DNA of 64,000 nt, taken from Devosia yakushimensis. Lineage in GTDB: Bacteria > Pseudomonadota > Alphaproteobacteria > Rhizobiales > Devosiaceae. Positions within the stretch are counted from its first letter, which is position 1; the number at the start of each line of letters is the position of its first letter. This document shows, piece after piece, positions 44,205-54,125 of this stretch. The notes below the pieces were generated by a model. The model was not told where the DNA came from. It did not search any database and was given only the letters and a program-made list of their open reading frames with translations. A program made the position numbers and the translations under genes. Location of the stretch: contig NZ_BSNG01000001.1 of NCBI RefSeq assembly GCF_030159855.1, forward strand, positions 744,001 to 808,000, written 5' to 3'.

Positions 44205-44600
44205 TCAGGGTGCGTCGCTGGCTTCGGAACAGGTGCTGACCGCGGCCGCGTCTTCGCCCAACGTGGTGTCGTAGAGGCTGGCTTCGGGCCCTTGCGTCCA
44301 CCAGGCCCATTTGCCCGACACATAGCGCACGCCGGAAGCCGAAACGGTGGAGGCGAAGACCAGTTTTTCGGTTTCCTCGGGCACGTTGAGCAAGGCCAGG
44401 AAATTGGGCGAGGCATTGATATAATCGGCGGAGATGGGGGCGCCGTCGCCGCATTCATAGTTCACGGTGCGTTTTTGGATATCGGCAGAAGCGTCGGTTC
44501 CCAGGGTGATCGACAGGGAGGCCTCGACCCCATGCGCGGCGGTTGCGGCGCCGGCCAGAAGCAATACTGCGGCGAGAATCGTCTTGGTCATGGTCGTCAT
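44205..44600 (-). CDS. MliC-family lysozyme inhibitor-like secreted protein
   Basis: A 131-residue exported protein (signal peptide 'MTTMTKTILAAVLLLAGAAT...AHG'). The mature part has the MliC pattern: 'VNYECGDGAPISADYINASP' and 'FASTVSASGVRYVSGKWAWW' followed by 'TQGPEASLYD', which matches the SGARYVSG-type inhibitory loop of C-type lysozyme inhibitors. A pair of cysteines (one in YEC, one near the C-terminus) could form a disulfide. It has no obvious link to urease, yet lies in the cluster between ureC and ureE. ATG at 44591 or a frame from 44627 are alternatives. Confidence 0.8.
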   Translation of the reverse strand: MTTMTKTILAAVLLLAGAATAAHGVEASLSITLGTDASADIQKRTVNYECGDGAPISADYINASPNFLALLNVPEETEKLVFASTVSASGVRYVSGKWAWWTQGPEASLYDTTLGEDAAAVSTCSEASDAP

Positions 44601-44663
44601 CTTGGCGCTGTCTCCTCTTTTGTCCAAGGCGGATGCTGGACCGTGCAGGCGGCAGAATTTGGA

Positions 44664-44960
44664 TCAGAGACTTTCCACCCGCTCGGGATGGATGATTTCG
44701 ATCGTGCTGGCGACCACATGCCGTTGGCTTGCTGCCAGAAAGGCCGCGACATGGGTGCTGGCGAAATGGGCTTCGAGCGCCGCGCGGGTGCTCCAGCGTT
44801 CGATAAAGGTCACGCGTTCCGGGTCGGTGATGCTGGCATGCATGTCATAAAAGCGGCAGCCGGGTTCGCGCCGTGTTGCCGCTATCGCCGGAATGGCCGC
44901 TTCAGCCATGGCCTCCAGCGATTCCGGCCTGATGCGAAGGGTGGCGACGACGTAGATCAC
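44664..44960 (-). CDS. Antibiotic biosynthesis monooxygenase (YgiN-like) family protein
   Basis: A 98-residue ferredoxin-like-fold protein. 'IYVVATLRIRPESLEAMAEA' at the N-terminus, 'EPGCRFYDMHASITDPERVT' and 'FIERWSTRAALEAHFASTHV' are the ABM domain hallmarks. Family members such as YgiN oxidise quinols or act as small cofactor-free monooxygenases. A function related to urease is not apparent. Confidence 0.86.
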   Translation of the reverse strand: MIYVVATLRIRPESLEAMAEAAIPAIAATRREPGCRFYDMHASITDPERVTFIERWSTRAALEAHFASTHVAAFLAASQRHVVASTIEIIHPERVESL

Positions 44961-45017
44961 GGCAAGTCTCCTGTGCTGGCAGGAGCTTAGCGCATCCGGA
45001 TCGCCGCCACCAAGCCA

Positions 45018-45470
45018 TCACACGAGATAGACGATCAGCAGAGCCGCGATAATTGCCACAGCGTCTTCCAGGAGGGCCGCGGGGCGATCACTACCAAAGG
45101 AAGCGGCAAGGCGAGAGCGGGCCTCGGCGCCACCGAGAGTGCCGAGAACGGCGCCGACCGCGCCCAATATGGCGCCAATGATCCAGTTGCCCGGCAGAAG
45201 CAGAGCGCCGCTGAGCGCGCCCAGCACGATGCGGGCGCCGAATTGCATCGGCACCTTGCGGCTGGGCGTGTTCGGCAATTGGTCGCTGACCAATTCGGCA
45301 ATGGCCACGATGGTCAGGATGATGACGGTGGGCAGCGCGCCGATGAAACTGAAAGCGGTGCCGGAAAAGTCGAGCCAGCCGAGATAGGCGCCCCAGCTGA
45401 TCGCCGCCAGCGGTGTCATGGCCCGCAGGCCTGCCACCACGCCGATAAGCACTGCAAAAACGTAGATCAT
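45018..45470 (-). CDS. DUF4126-type membrane protein
   Basis: A 150-residue protein with four membrane helices: 'FAVLIGVVAGLRAMTPLAAI', 'LPTVIILTIVAIAELVSDQL', 'GALSGALLLPGNWIIGAILG' and the C-terminal helix 'LEDAVAIIAALLIVYLV'. The 'AGLRAMTPLAAISWGAYLGW' N-terminus resembles the DUF4126 family. It is the first gene after ureC, 75 bp away. The function is unknown. Confidence 0.78.
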   Translation of the reverse strand: MIYVFAVLIGVVAGLRAMTPLAAISWGAYLGWLDFSGTAFSFIGALPTVIILTIVAIAELVSDQLPNTPSRKVPMQFGARIVLGALSGALLLPGNWIIGAILGAVGAVLGTLGGAEARSRLAASFGSDRPAALLEDAVAIIAALLIVYLV

Positions 45471-45545
45471 TTGAATGCCCCAAACCCCAGCGGACCCATT
45501 GCCGCGGGGCCGAGACTATTCCGTTCTACGCCAAGCGCAATCGCC

Positions 45546-47255
<1,710 letters not shown>

Positions 47256-47267
47256 GGTAACTCCGGC

Positions 47268-47690
47268 TTAGTGGGCCTTGGACGGGGTGGGCTTGGCGTG
47301 CTTGCGGAAATTGGCGACGGTGGTGTCGATCACGGCATCCAGCAATTGCTCGCCATCGCGCAGCACCTTGTCGTCCTGGCGGCTCGCGACCAGCGATACG
47401 GCGAGCGCCTGCAATGCATAGGCGGCCTTGTGCTTGCCATCGGCGACCAATTGGTTGCCCTCGGTTTCGACCTGCTTGAGCAGGCGCGCGAAATCGGCGG
47501 CGGGCAGGCCCTGCTTGAAGCTTTTCCAATCGGTGGCGCCGCCGCGATCGACAAGGCCGGTAACGGTTCCGCCCAGCAGGAACATGGCTTCGCCATCTTC
47601 AAGGCCGGCTGCATTGAGGTCGGTGAGGATGGCGGCGAGACGCTGGCGCAGGTCGAGAATGGCGGCCTCGGAGATAGTCTTGTCGGTCAT
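47268..47690 (-). CDS. Helical protein of unknown function between ureB and ureC
   Basis: A 140-residue soluble, mostly helical protein ('ILDLRQRLAAILTDLNAAGL', 'GGTVTGLVDRGGATDWKSFK', 'AYALQALAVSLVASRQDDKV') with a basic tail 'FRKHAKPTPSKAH'. It has no cysteine and only two histidines, so it is not a metallochaperone by composition. The ATG at 47690 follows the ureB stop by 4 bp and the gene ends 12 bp before ureC. Such hypothetical genes recur at this position in rhizobial urease clusters by my recollection. No family is recognised. Confidence 0.75.
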   Translation of the reverse strand: MTDKTISEAAILDLRQRLAAILTDLNAAGLEDGEAMFLLGGTVTGLVDRGGATDWKSFKQGLPAADFARLLKQVETEGNQLVADGKHKAAYALQALAVSLVASRQDDKVLRDGEQLLDAVIDTTVANFRKHAKPTPSKAH

Positions 47691-47694
47691 TGTC

Positions 47695-48000
47695 TTAGAG
47701 TTGTCCCATAATGTGTTGGCGGAAGCCGTAGACGATGCGGCTGCCGCCGAGCGGTACCAGCCGGACTTCGCGCGTCTGGCCGGGTTCGAAGCGGACTGCC
47801 GTGCCGGCGGCGATATCGAGCCGCATGCCCCGCGCCTGTTCGCGATCGAAGCGCAATCCGGCATTGGTTTCGTAGAAATGATAGTGCGAGCCGACCTGGA
47901 TCGGCCGGTCGCCGGTATTGGCGACCTCGATAGTGATCTGGGGTGCGCCGACATTGAGTTCGATGTCGCCGGATTTGGGGATGATTTCACCGGGGATCAT
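47695..48000 (-). CDS. ureB: Urease beta subunit
   Basis: A 101-residue structural subunit. 'MIPGEIIPKSGDIELNVG', 'VANTGDRPIQVGSHYHFYET' and 'FRQHIMGQL'-type ending are the UreB signatures. It lies between ureA (10 bp upstream) and the unknown 140-aa gene. Confidence 0.97.
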   Translation of the reverse strand: MIPGEIIPKSGDIELNVGAPQITIEVANTGDRPIQVGSHYHFYETNAGLRFDREQARGMRLDIAAGTAVRFEPGQTREVRLVPLGGSRIVYGFRQHIMGQL

Positions 48001-48010
48001 GCCGGGGCTC

Positions 48011-48313
48011 CTAACGAATGGGCTGGTGGACGGTGACGAGCTTGGTGCCGTCGGGGAAGGTGGCTTCCACCTGGATGTCGTGGATCATTTCGGGGATGCC
48101 CTCCATCACCTGTTCGCGGCTGATGACATGGGCTCCGGCTTCCATCAGTTCGGCCACCGGGCGGCCGTCGCGGGCGCCTTCGACGACGAAATCGGTGATC
48201 AGCGCAATGGCCTCGGGATGGTTGAGCTTGACGCCCCGCTCGAGGCGCTTGCGAGCCACGATCGCGGCCATGGCGATCAGCAATTTGTCTTTTTCGCGCG
48301 GGGTGAGGTTCAT
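48011..48313 (-). CDS. ureA: Urease gamma subunit
   Basis: A 100-residue structural subunit. 'MNLTPREKDKLLIAMAAIVA', 'RGVKLNHPEAIALITDFVVE' and 'VEATFPDGTKLVTVHQPIR' are definitive for UreA. The start lies 10 bp after the ureD stop. It is the first structural gene of the operon. Confidence 0.97.
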   Translation of the reverse strand: MNLTPREKDKLLIAMAAIVARKRLERGVKLNHPEAIALITDFVVEGARDGRPVAELMEAGAHVISREQVMEGIPEMIHDIQVEATFPDGTKLVTVHQPIR

Positions 48314-48322
48314 CGGAATGTC

Positions 48323-49117
48323 CTAAAGGTGCCAAAGTCGCGGCAGGCTGCCGGCGCGGGAAAGTGCGCCAAGAATTGGAACGATCATGCGGCGGAGCGC
48401 AAGCCCGGAATTTGCCATGGCTCGTATGACAAGACGCTCCCCCGTGACGCTGGCGGCGGCCGTGGCATCTGCGGGCAGCAGCGCCCGGACCTGATCGAGC
48501 CGGCCCGCCAGATTGGGGCCGAAATGGAGGATGGTGGCGAAGGCCCGCGTGCCCGCCAATAGCGCCGGATTGTCACGGGCAGGGCCGGAGCCGTCGATAT
48601 GGGTGGCCTCGGCATGCACCAGCCGACCGTTGCGGCGGATGCGCCAGGTGTCGCGGAAAATGGCGTCGCGGGCCTCTTCGCCCATGGCATCGCGCCCCAG
48701 CAATACCGCCTCGATGGCCGTGAGGCTGGCGCCTGGTGCGAGGTCGATGTCGATGCGGCGCTGGAAGCGGCTGGCGGCAAAAAGAATGGTTTCCTGCGGC
48801 AGCCAATCGAGATGGGCGTCCGCCCCGACCTTGAGTTGGGTTTCCACCTCTGCGACCGCGCCGGTAGAACGATAGATGCGTTCACAGGCCTGGGTGGTGA
48901 TTGTGGCCCGGCTGCCGGGAGCGATTTCGGCCTCCCAGCGCATGTGATCGCCGCCGGTCAAACCGCCTGCTGTATTGATCAAAACGGCATCGAGACTGAG
49001 GTCATGCGTATGGGGCAGGCGGATCTTGGCGCAGCCTTCCTGATAGAGCGTTTGCAGGTGCGTGGCGTCGTCGCGAAGCTTGGTTGTAATTCTACCAACT
49101 CCGCGTGCGCGCTGCAT
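48323..49117 (-). CDS. ureD: Urease accessory protein UreD (UreH)
   Basis: A 264-residue scaffold that binds UreF and apo-urease during nickel insertion. 'DATHLQTLYQEGCAKIRLPH' and 'LINTAGGLTGGDHMRWEAEI' are the UreD signature segments. I chose ATG at 49117, since the UreD family begins 'RARG.GR'; a GTG at 49147 would add ten residues. It is the first gene of the ure cluster. The plus-strand secreted-protein gene starts 92 bp away, divergent from it. Confidence 0.93.
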   Translation of the reverse strand: MQRARGVGRITTKLRDDATHLQTLYQEGCAKIRLPHTHDLSLDAVLINTAGGLTGGDHMRWEAEIAPGSRATITTQACERIYRSTGAVAEVETQLKVGADAHLDWLPQETILFAASRFQRRIDIDLAPGASLTAIEAVLLGRDAMGEEARDAIFRDTWRIRRNGRLVHAEATHIDGSGPARDNPALLAGTRAFATILHFGPNLAGRLDQVRALLPADATAAASVTGERLVIRAMANSGLALRRMIVPILGALSRAGSLPRLWHL

Positions 49118-49209
49118 TTTCACGATGTTATTGGCAACGATTTGCACGGGACGGCGTTTCTGGTGGGTGCACAGGCTCTGCCTTGGATAATTTTGATAGG
49201 AAAAGAAAA

Positions 49210-49542
49210 ATGAACCTCAAAACTACTCTGTCGGCCCTTGCGCTTACCGCTGCGTTCGCTGTGTCCGGTCCGGCTTTCGCCCAGACCATGCTCAACGGAG
49301 CGGCTGTTCCGGAAGCTGACCTTCCTGCCGTGCAGCAACGCTGCGATGAACTCAAGACTGCCGACGATACTGCATCGCTGGCCGATACCAAAGCCGGCGA
49401 CGAGACGGTAAAAGACGCTGGTGACGCTGCCACTCCGGATGCTCCGCTTCCAAACGAGGCGGCCAACGCAACCACTACGGTTGATCTCGACAACCTGACC
49501 CTGGAAGCCTGCGTAGAAGCAGGCTTGGTGACGGCCATGTAA
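49210..49542 (+). CDS. Small secreted acidic protein, unknown function
   Basis: A 110-residue protein with a signal peptide 'MNLKTTLSALALTAAFAVSG...AFAQ' and a mature region of about 85 residues that is acidic and Ala/Asp/Thr-rich ('TADDTASLADTKAGDETVKD'). Two cysteines ('QQRCDELK' and 'LEACVEAG') could form a disulfide. AGGA about 9 bp upstream supports the ATG at 49210; a longer frame upstream is unsupported. It lies alone on the plus strand between the ure and urt operons and has its own strong terminator. No family is recognised. Confidence 0.7.
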   Translation: MNLKTTLSALALTAAFAVSGPAFAQTMLNGAAVPEADLPAVQQRCDELKTADDTASLADTKAGDETVKDAGDAATPDAPLPNEAANATTTVDLDNLTLEACVEAGLVTAM

Positions 49543-49571
49543 TCAGGGGTTCGATCTCCCTTGAGAAAAGG

Positions 49572-49597
49572 CGTCCGGCATTCGTGCCGGGCGTTTT
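49572..49597. terminator. Bidirectional intrinsic terminator
   Basis: A stem CGTCCGGCA / TGCCGGGCG closed by a TTCG tetraloop is followed by TTTT on the plus strand, ending the small secreted protein transcript. On the minus strand the stem is followed by CCTTTTCT, so it can also terminate the urt transcript just past urtE. Confidence 0.85.
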
Positions 49598-49603
49598 GCG
49601 TTT

Positions 49604-50305
49604 CTAGACCATCAAATGGCGTCGCACCTCCGGCAGATCGAGATCGCTGGCGGGACCCGCATGCTGGATTTCGCCACGGTCCATGACGTAGATATCGTCG
49701 GCGATTTCACGGCAGAAATCGAGAAATTGCTCGACCAGCAGAATGGTCATGCCCTTTTCGTCGCGCAGAAATTGCAGCGCCCGGCCGATATCCTTGATGA
49801 TGGAAGGCTGGATACCTTCGGTGGGCTCGTCCAGCACCAGAACCTTGGGTCGGGTGACCAGCGCACGGCCAATGGCCAATTGCTGTTGCTGGCCACCCGA
49901 GAGGTCGCCGCTCCGCCGGCTCAACATGGATTTGAGCACGGGGAACAGCTCGAAAATGTAGGTGGGAATGTTGCGGTCGGCCCGCTTGAGGCCGGCATAG
50001 CCGGTTTCGAGGTTTTCCTTGACCGTCAGCAGCGGGAAAATCTCGCGCCCCTGCGGCACATAACCGATGCCCATGCGCGCGCGCCGATAGGGCGGGGACT
50101 TTTTCAGCACTTGATCGCCAAAGGTGATGTCGCCCGCCGAGATCGCATTGATCCCGGTAATGGCGCGCAGCGTCGATGATTTGCCGACCCCGTTGCGGCC
50201 AAGCACGGCGGTGATGCGATTGGGCTTGCACTCAAGCGACACCGCCTTGAGCGCTTGCGCCGCGCCATAATGCAGATCGATGGATTGGATGGAGAGTGCG
50301 GTCAT
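49604..50305 (-). CDS. urtE: Urea ABC transporter ATPase UrtE
   Basis: A 233-residue branched-chain-type ATPase. Walker A 'GRNGVGKSSTLRAITG' is near residues 36-51. The signature 'LSGGQQQQLAIGRALVTRPK' and 'LVLDEPTEGIQPSIIKDIGR' (with the typical TEGIQPSI of UrtE) follow. It starts one base after urtD ends. With UrtD it energises the UrtBC channel. Confidence 0.95.
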   Translation of the reverse strand: MTALSIQSIDLHYGAAQALKAVSLECKPNRITAVLGRNGVGKSSTLRAITGINAISAGDITFGDQVLKKSPPYRRARMGIGYVPQGREIFPLLTVKENLETGYAGLKRADRNIPTYIFELFPVLKSMLSRRSGDLSGGQQQQLAIGRALVTRPKVLVLDEPTEGIQPSIIKDIGRALQFLRDEKGMTILLVEQFLDFCREIADDIYVMDRGEIQHAGPASDLDLPEVRRHLMV

Positions 50306-50306
50306 G

Positions 50307-51056
50307 TCAGCGTCCCAAATAGCGTTCGATCACCACCGGATTGGCGCTGACCTGAGCCAGGCTGCCTTCGGCCAGCACTGACCCTTCGGCGAGGCAGGTG
50401 ACACGTGAGCCGAGGTCGCGCACGAAGCTCATGTCGTGTTCCACCACCACGACCGAACGGGTGGTGGCGATTTGCTTGAGCAGTTTGGCGGTTTCCACGG
50501 TTTCGCTATCGGTCATGCCGGCCACCGGTTCGTCGACCAGTAGCAATTTGGGGTCCTGTGCCAGCAGCATGCCGATCTCCAGCCATTGCTTTTGTCCGTG
50601 GCTGAGATTGGCGGCGAAGTCGTTCTTGCGGGCCGAGAGGCGCACTGTGTCGAGGATTTCGTCAATCCGGGCGACGTCGTCGGCGCTGGCCGAATAGAAC
50701 AGGGTGGCGAAGACCCCGCGCGGCTTTTTCAGCGCCATTTCGATATTGTCCCACACGGTCTGGCTTTCGAACACGGTGGGCTTCTGGAATTTGCGGCCGA
50801 TGCCCAGATTGGCAATGGCGGCTTCATCGAGCTTGGTCAGGTCGGTGCGCCCGTCGAACAGCACCTCCCCAGAGTCGGGGCGGGTCTTGCCGGTGATGAT
50901 GTCCATCATCGTGGTTTTGCCGGCGCCATTGGGGCCGATAATGGCGAGCATTTCGGCGGGCCGCACGATGATGGAGAGATTGTTGATCGCCTTGAAGCCG
51001 TCGAAGGCGACCGAGACGCCGTCGAGATAGAGCATGGTGTCTGTTGCTTTGGCCAT
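50307..51056 (-). CDS. urtD: Urea ABC transporter ATPase UrtD
   Basis: A 249-residue branched-chain-type ATPase. Walker A 'GPNGAGKTTMMDIITGKTRP' is followed by 'IGRKFQKPTVFESQTVWDNI', the UrtD-specific Q-loop region. The signature is 'LSHGQKQWLEIGMLLAQDPK' and Walker B 'LLLVDEPVAGMTDSE'. The ATG at 51056 lies 4 bp after the urtC stop; a frame to 51158 overlaps urtC and is not supported. Confidence 0.95.
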   Translation of the reverse strand: MAKATDTMLYLDGVSVAFDGFKAINNLSIIVRPAEMLAIIGPNGAGKTTMMDIITGKTRPDSGEVLFDGRTDLTKLDEAAIANLGIGRKFQKPTVFESQTVWDNIEMALKKPRGVFATLFYSASADDVARIDEILDTVRLSARKNDFAANLSHGQKQWLEIGMLLAQDPKLLLVDEPVAGMTDSETVETAKLLKQIATTRSVVVVEHDMSFVRDLGSRVTCLAEGSVLAEGSLAQVSANPVVIERYLGR

Positions 51057-51060
51057 GGTC

Positions 51061-52272
51061 TTACTCCGCGGGCTTGGGTTCGACCAGCATGGTCGAGGGG
51101 TCTTCGCCGCGTTCGGCGGCTTGCGAGGTTTCCGGCGAAGAAGGCTGCAGGGCCGCATTGGGCGGCGCCTGTTCGCGCTTGGTGGTCATGGTGCGCCATT
51201 GGCCGATCAGTCCGACAATGCCCTTGGGCATGAACAGGGTGACGAAGACGAAGAGCGCGCCCAGGGCAAAGAGCCAGAATTCGGGCAGGGCGCTGGTGAA
51301 GTAGGATTTGCCCATATTGACCAGGATGGCCCCGATGATCGGCCCGATAATGGTGCCGCGCCCGCCCACGGCCGTCCAGATCACTACTTCGATGGAATTG
51401 GATGGCTCGAATTCGGATGGGTTGATAATGCCTACTTGCGGCACATAGAGCGCGCCGGCAATGCCCGCCATGATGGCCGAGGCGGTAAAGGCGAAAAGCT
51501 TCACATATTCCACGCGATAGCCCAGGAACCGCGTGCGGCTTTCGGCGTCGCGGATGGCAACCATGACCTTGCCCAGCTTGGAATTGACGATCATCGAGCA
51601 GACGAAGATCGACAGCGCCAAGGCGATGGCCGTTGCGGCAAAGAGCGAGGCACGAGTGGTCTGGGCTGCGATGGGCTGGCCCAGAATGTCCTTGAAATCG
51701 GTCAGGCCATTATTGCCGCCAAAGCCCATATCGTTGCGGAAGAAGGCCAGCAGCAGGGCGAAGGTCATCGCCTGGGTGATGATGGAGAGATAGACCCCGG
51801 TGACGCGGCTGCGGAAGGCGAGGAAGCCGAAGATAAAGGCGAGAATGCCCGGCACCAGGATGACCATCAGCATGGCGAACCAGAAATTGTCGAAGCCCAG
51901 CCAGTACCAGGGCAATTCCTTGTAATTGAGGAAGACCATGAAATCGGGCAGCACGGGATTGCCATAGACGCCGCGCGGGCCGATCTGGCGCATCAGATAC
52001 ATGCCCATGCCATAGCCGCCGAGCGCGAAGAAGGCGCCATGGCCCAGCGAAAGAATGCCGCAATAGCCCCAGACCAGGTCGAGCGCGAGCGCCAGCATGG
52101 CGTAGCTCAGATATTTGCCGAACAGCGACACGAGGTAGGTCGGCACATAGCCGAATTGGCCGGGCGAGAGCAGGAGATTGCTGGCTGGAACCAGAATGGC
52201 AGCGGCAATCAAAATGCCGATCAGCCACCAGGCTTTGGTGTCGAGGGCGCGGAACAGGGCTTGTGTCAGCAT
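51061..52272 (-). CDS. urtC: Urea ABC transporter permease UrtC
   Basis: A 403-residue LivM-type permease with about ten helices. 'YAMLALALDLVWGYCGILSL' then 'GHGAFFALGGYGMGMYLMRQ' and 'GVYGNPVLPDFMVFLNYKEL' are typical of UrtC. The conserved 'GGRGTIIGPIIGAILVN' closes the core. The C-terminal 40 residues are a hydrophilic tail. A 155-bp repeat-bearing gap separates it from urtB. Confidence 0.95.
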   Translation of the reverse strand: MLTQALFRALDTKAWWLIGILIAAAILVPASNLLLSPGQFGYVPTYLVSLFGKYLSYAMLALALDLVWGYCGILSLGHGAFFALGGYGMGMYLMRQIGPRGVYGNPVLPDFMVFLNYKELPWYWLGFDNFWFAMLMVILVPGILAFIFGFLAFRSRVTGVYLSIITQAMTFALLLAFFRNDMGFGGNNGLTDFKDILGQPIAAQTTRASLFAATAIALALSIFVCSMIVNSKLGKVMVAIRDAESRTRFLGYRVEYVKLFAFTASAIMAGIAGALYVPQVGIINPSEFEPSNSIEVVIWTAVGGRGTIIGPIIGAILVNMGKSYFTSALPEFWLFALGALFVFVTLFMPKGIVGLIGQWRTMTTKREQAPPNAALQPSSPETSQAAERGEDPSTMLVEPKPAE

Positions 52273-52295
52273 GGTGAGGTGCTCCGGGCCTGGTG

Positions 52296-52393
52296 CTCCC
52301 CTCCCCCTTGAGGGGAGGGGCTGAGGGAGGGGGTGGTGCAGTGATCACCGATGGACCCCCACCCTCGATCCCTCCCCTCAAGGGGGAGGGAGG
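52296..52393. repeat. GC-rich inverted repeat between urtC and urtB
   Basis: Two copies of the roughly 38-bp unit CTCCCCTCCCCCTTGAGGGG... lie head to head (52297-52335 and, inverted, 52355-52393). Each copy has internal symmetry (CCCCTC...GAGGGG). They are separated by about 20 bp. The element resembles a dispersed GC-rich repeat seen in many alphaproteobacterial genomes. It sits inside the urt operon and could form strong stems in the urtB-urtC mRNA. Confidence 0.8.
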
Positions 52394-52426
52394 CGACGGC
52401 CGAAAAATTGGTGTTAGGCAAAATTC

Positions 52427-54055
52427 TCATTGCTCGATCGCCCTTCCCTTGAGGGCAAAGAGGCCGCGCGGCCGGCGCTGGATGAAGAGGATGATCATGA
52501 CCAGGATCAGGATTTTGCCGAGCACGGCGCCGGCATAGGGTTCGAGGAATTTGTTGGCGACGCCGAGCGTGAGCGCGCCGACCAGCGTGCCCCACAGATT
52601 ACCCACCCCGCCGAACACCACGACCATGAAGCTATCGATGATGTAGCCCTGGCCCAGATTGGGCGAGACGTTGTCGATCTGGCTGAGCGCCACGCCGGCG
52701 AGGCCGGCAATGCCCGAGCCCAGGCCGAAGGTCAGCGCGTCGACCATCGGCGTGCGGATTCCCATGGCCGAGGCCATGCGCCGGTTTTGCGTCACGGCGC
52801 GCATTTGCAAGCCAAGCGGGGTGCGGTTGAGGATCATCAGCAGCATCAGGAAGACCGCGATGGCGAACATGACGATCCAGAAGCGGTTCCAGGTGATCGA
52901 CAGCCCGTAAAAGGCGACCGAGCCCGACATCCAGCTGGGATTGGACACCATCTGGTTGGTCGGCCCGAAAATGGTGCGCACCGATTGCTGCAGGATCAGC
53001 GAAATGCCCCAGGTGGCGAGCAGGGTTTCGAGCGGCCTTCCATAGAGCCAGCGGATCACGCCGCGTTCGATGGCGATGCCGACCAAAGCGGTGAAGAGGA
53101 ATGCTGCAGGCAGGGCGACGGCCAGCGAATATTCGGCCAGCCCCGGCGCATATTGGCGGATCAGCGCCTGCGTCATGAAGGTGGTGTAGGCGCCCAACAT
53201 CACCATTTCGCCGTGCGCCATGTTGATCACGCCCATCACACCAAAGGTGATGGCGAGGCCAATGGCCGCCAGCAGCAGCACCGAGCCGAGCGAGATGCCA
53301 TACCAGACGTTTTGCACGGCGCCCCAGGCGGCCGCATCGCGGCTCAGGCCATCAAGGCTGGCCTGAATATCGGCCTTGAGTGCATCTGGGGCATTGGCCA
53401 AGGCGCCGCGCAGCACGGTGATGGCCGAGCTATCGCCGGATTTGGCGACCACGGGCGCGGCGGCTTCGCGCTCCTCGATACTGGCAGCAGGGTCTTGCAG
53501 GACGATAAAGGCGCGGGCGGTTTGCATCAGCGTCTTGATGCCGGGATCAGTCTCGGCGGCGAGCGCTTCATCAAGTAGCGGCAGATTGACCGGGTCGGCA
53601 TCGCGCATGATCGATTGGGTTGCGGCGCGGCGTGTCGCCGGATTGTCGCTGAGCAGCGTCATTTGCCCGATAGCGGAGCGGATGACGCGGCGCAGGTTAT
53701 TGTTGACGCGCACCTTCTCGGCGTCGCGGCGGCCTACTTCGCCCAGGTCTGCGCCGGTCAGCGGATCGGTCGTGGCGTAATTGTCGCCCTGGCGCTCGAC
53801 ATAGACGACGCGGCCGGTCGATTCCACGACATAGAGATTGCCCTCGGAGAGGGTATTGAGAATGGGGGAGACGCGGGTGTCGCCAGTGGCGACGAGGGCG
53901 GCAATGGCCGCTTCGCGGTCGGAATAGCTGCCGGGCGCCAAGGCGTCGATCAGGGTGGTGAGCTCGGCATCCGATGGCTGGGCCAGGCTGGGCACAATGC
54001 CAATCAGCAGCATGAGCAGCGCCAGCAAGGTGGCGGACAGGCGCTTGACGGACAT
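52427..54055 (-). CDS. urtB: Urea ABC transporter permease UrtB
   Basis: A 542-residue permease. A signal-peptide-like segment ('LLALLMLLIGIVPSLAQ') and a UrtB-specific N-terminal extracytoplasmic region of about 220 residues precede the LivH-like permease core ('NVWYGISLGSVLLLAAIGLA', then 'ITFGVMGVINMAHGEMVMLG' and about eight further helices). The ATG at 54055 has GGAG 7 bp upstream. The unusual length over LivH (about 300) is normal for UrtB. Confidence 0.95.
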   Translation of the reverse strand: MSVKRLSATLLALLMLLIGIVPSLAQPSDAELTTLIDALAPGSYSDREAAIAALVATGDTRVSPILNTLSEGNLYVVESTGRVVYVERQGDNYATTDPLTGADLGEVGRRDAEKVRVNNNLRRVIRSAIGQMTLLSDNPATRRAATQSIMRDADPVNLPLLDEALAAETDPGIKTLMQTARAFIVLQDPAASIEEREAAAPVVAKSGDSSAITVLRGALANAPDALKADIQASLDGLSRDAAAWGAVQNVWYGISLGSVLLLAAIGLAITFGVMGVINMAHGEMVMLGAYTTFMTQALIRQYAPGLAEYSLAVALPAAFLFTALVGIAIERGVIRWLYGRPLETLLATWGISLILQQSVRTIFGPTNQMVSNPSWMSGSVAFYGLSITWNRFWIVMFAIAVFLMLLMILNRTPLGLQMRAVTQNRRMASAMGIRTPMVDALTFGLGSGIAGLAGVALSQIDNVSPNLGQGYIIDSFMVVVFGGVGNLWGTLVGALTLGVANKFLEPYAGAVLGKILILVMIILFIQRRPRGLFALKGRAIEQ

Positions 54056-54086
54056 CGGCATTCTCCAGGTGTTAGACGGCAAGAAT

Positions 54087-54114
54087 GGGGAAGGCAGCGT
54101 GTGCCGCCTTCCCC
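54087..54114 (-). other. Intercistronic stem-loop between urtA and urtB
   Basis: A 9-bp stem GGGGAAGGC / GCCTTCCCC with a 10-nt loop lies just after the urtA stop. There is no T-tract. It has the same position as the hairpins after the other two binding-protein genes in the window, and probably lets UrtA exceed the membrane subunits. Confidence 0.68.
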
Positions 54115-54125
54115 GGGATTTCAGC

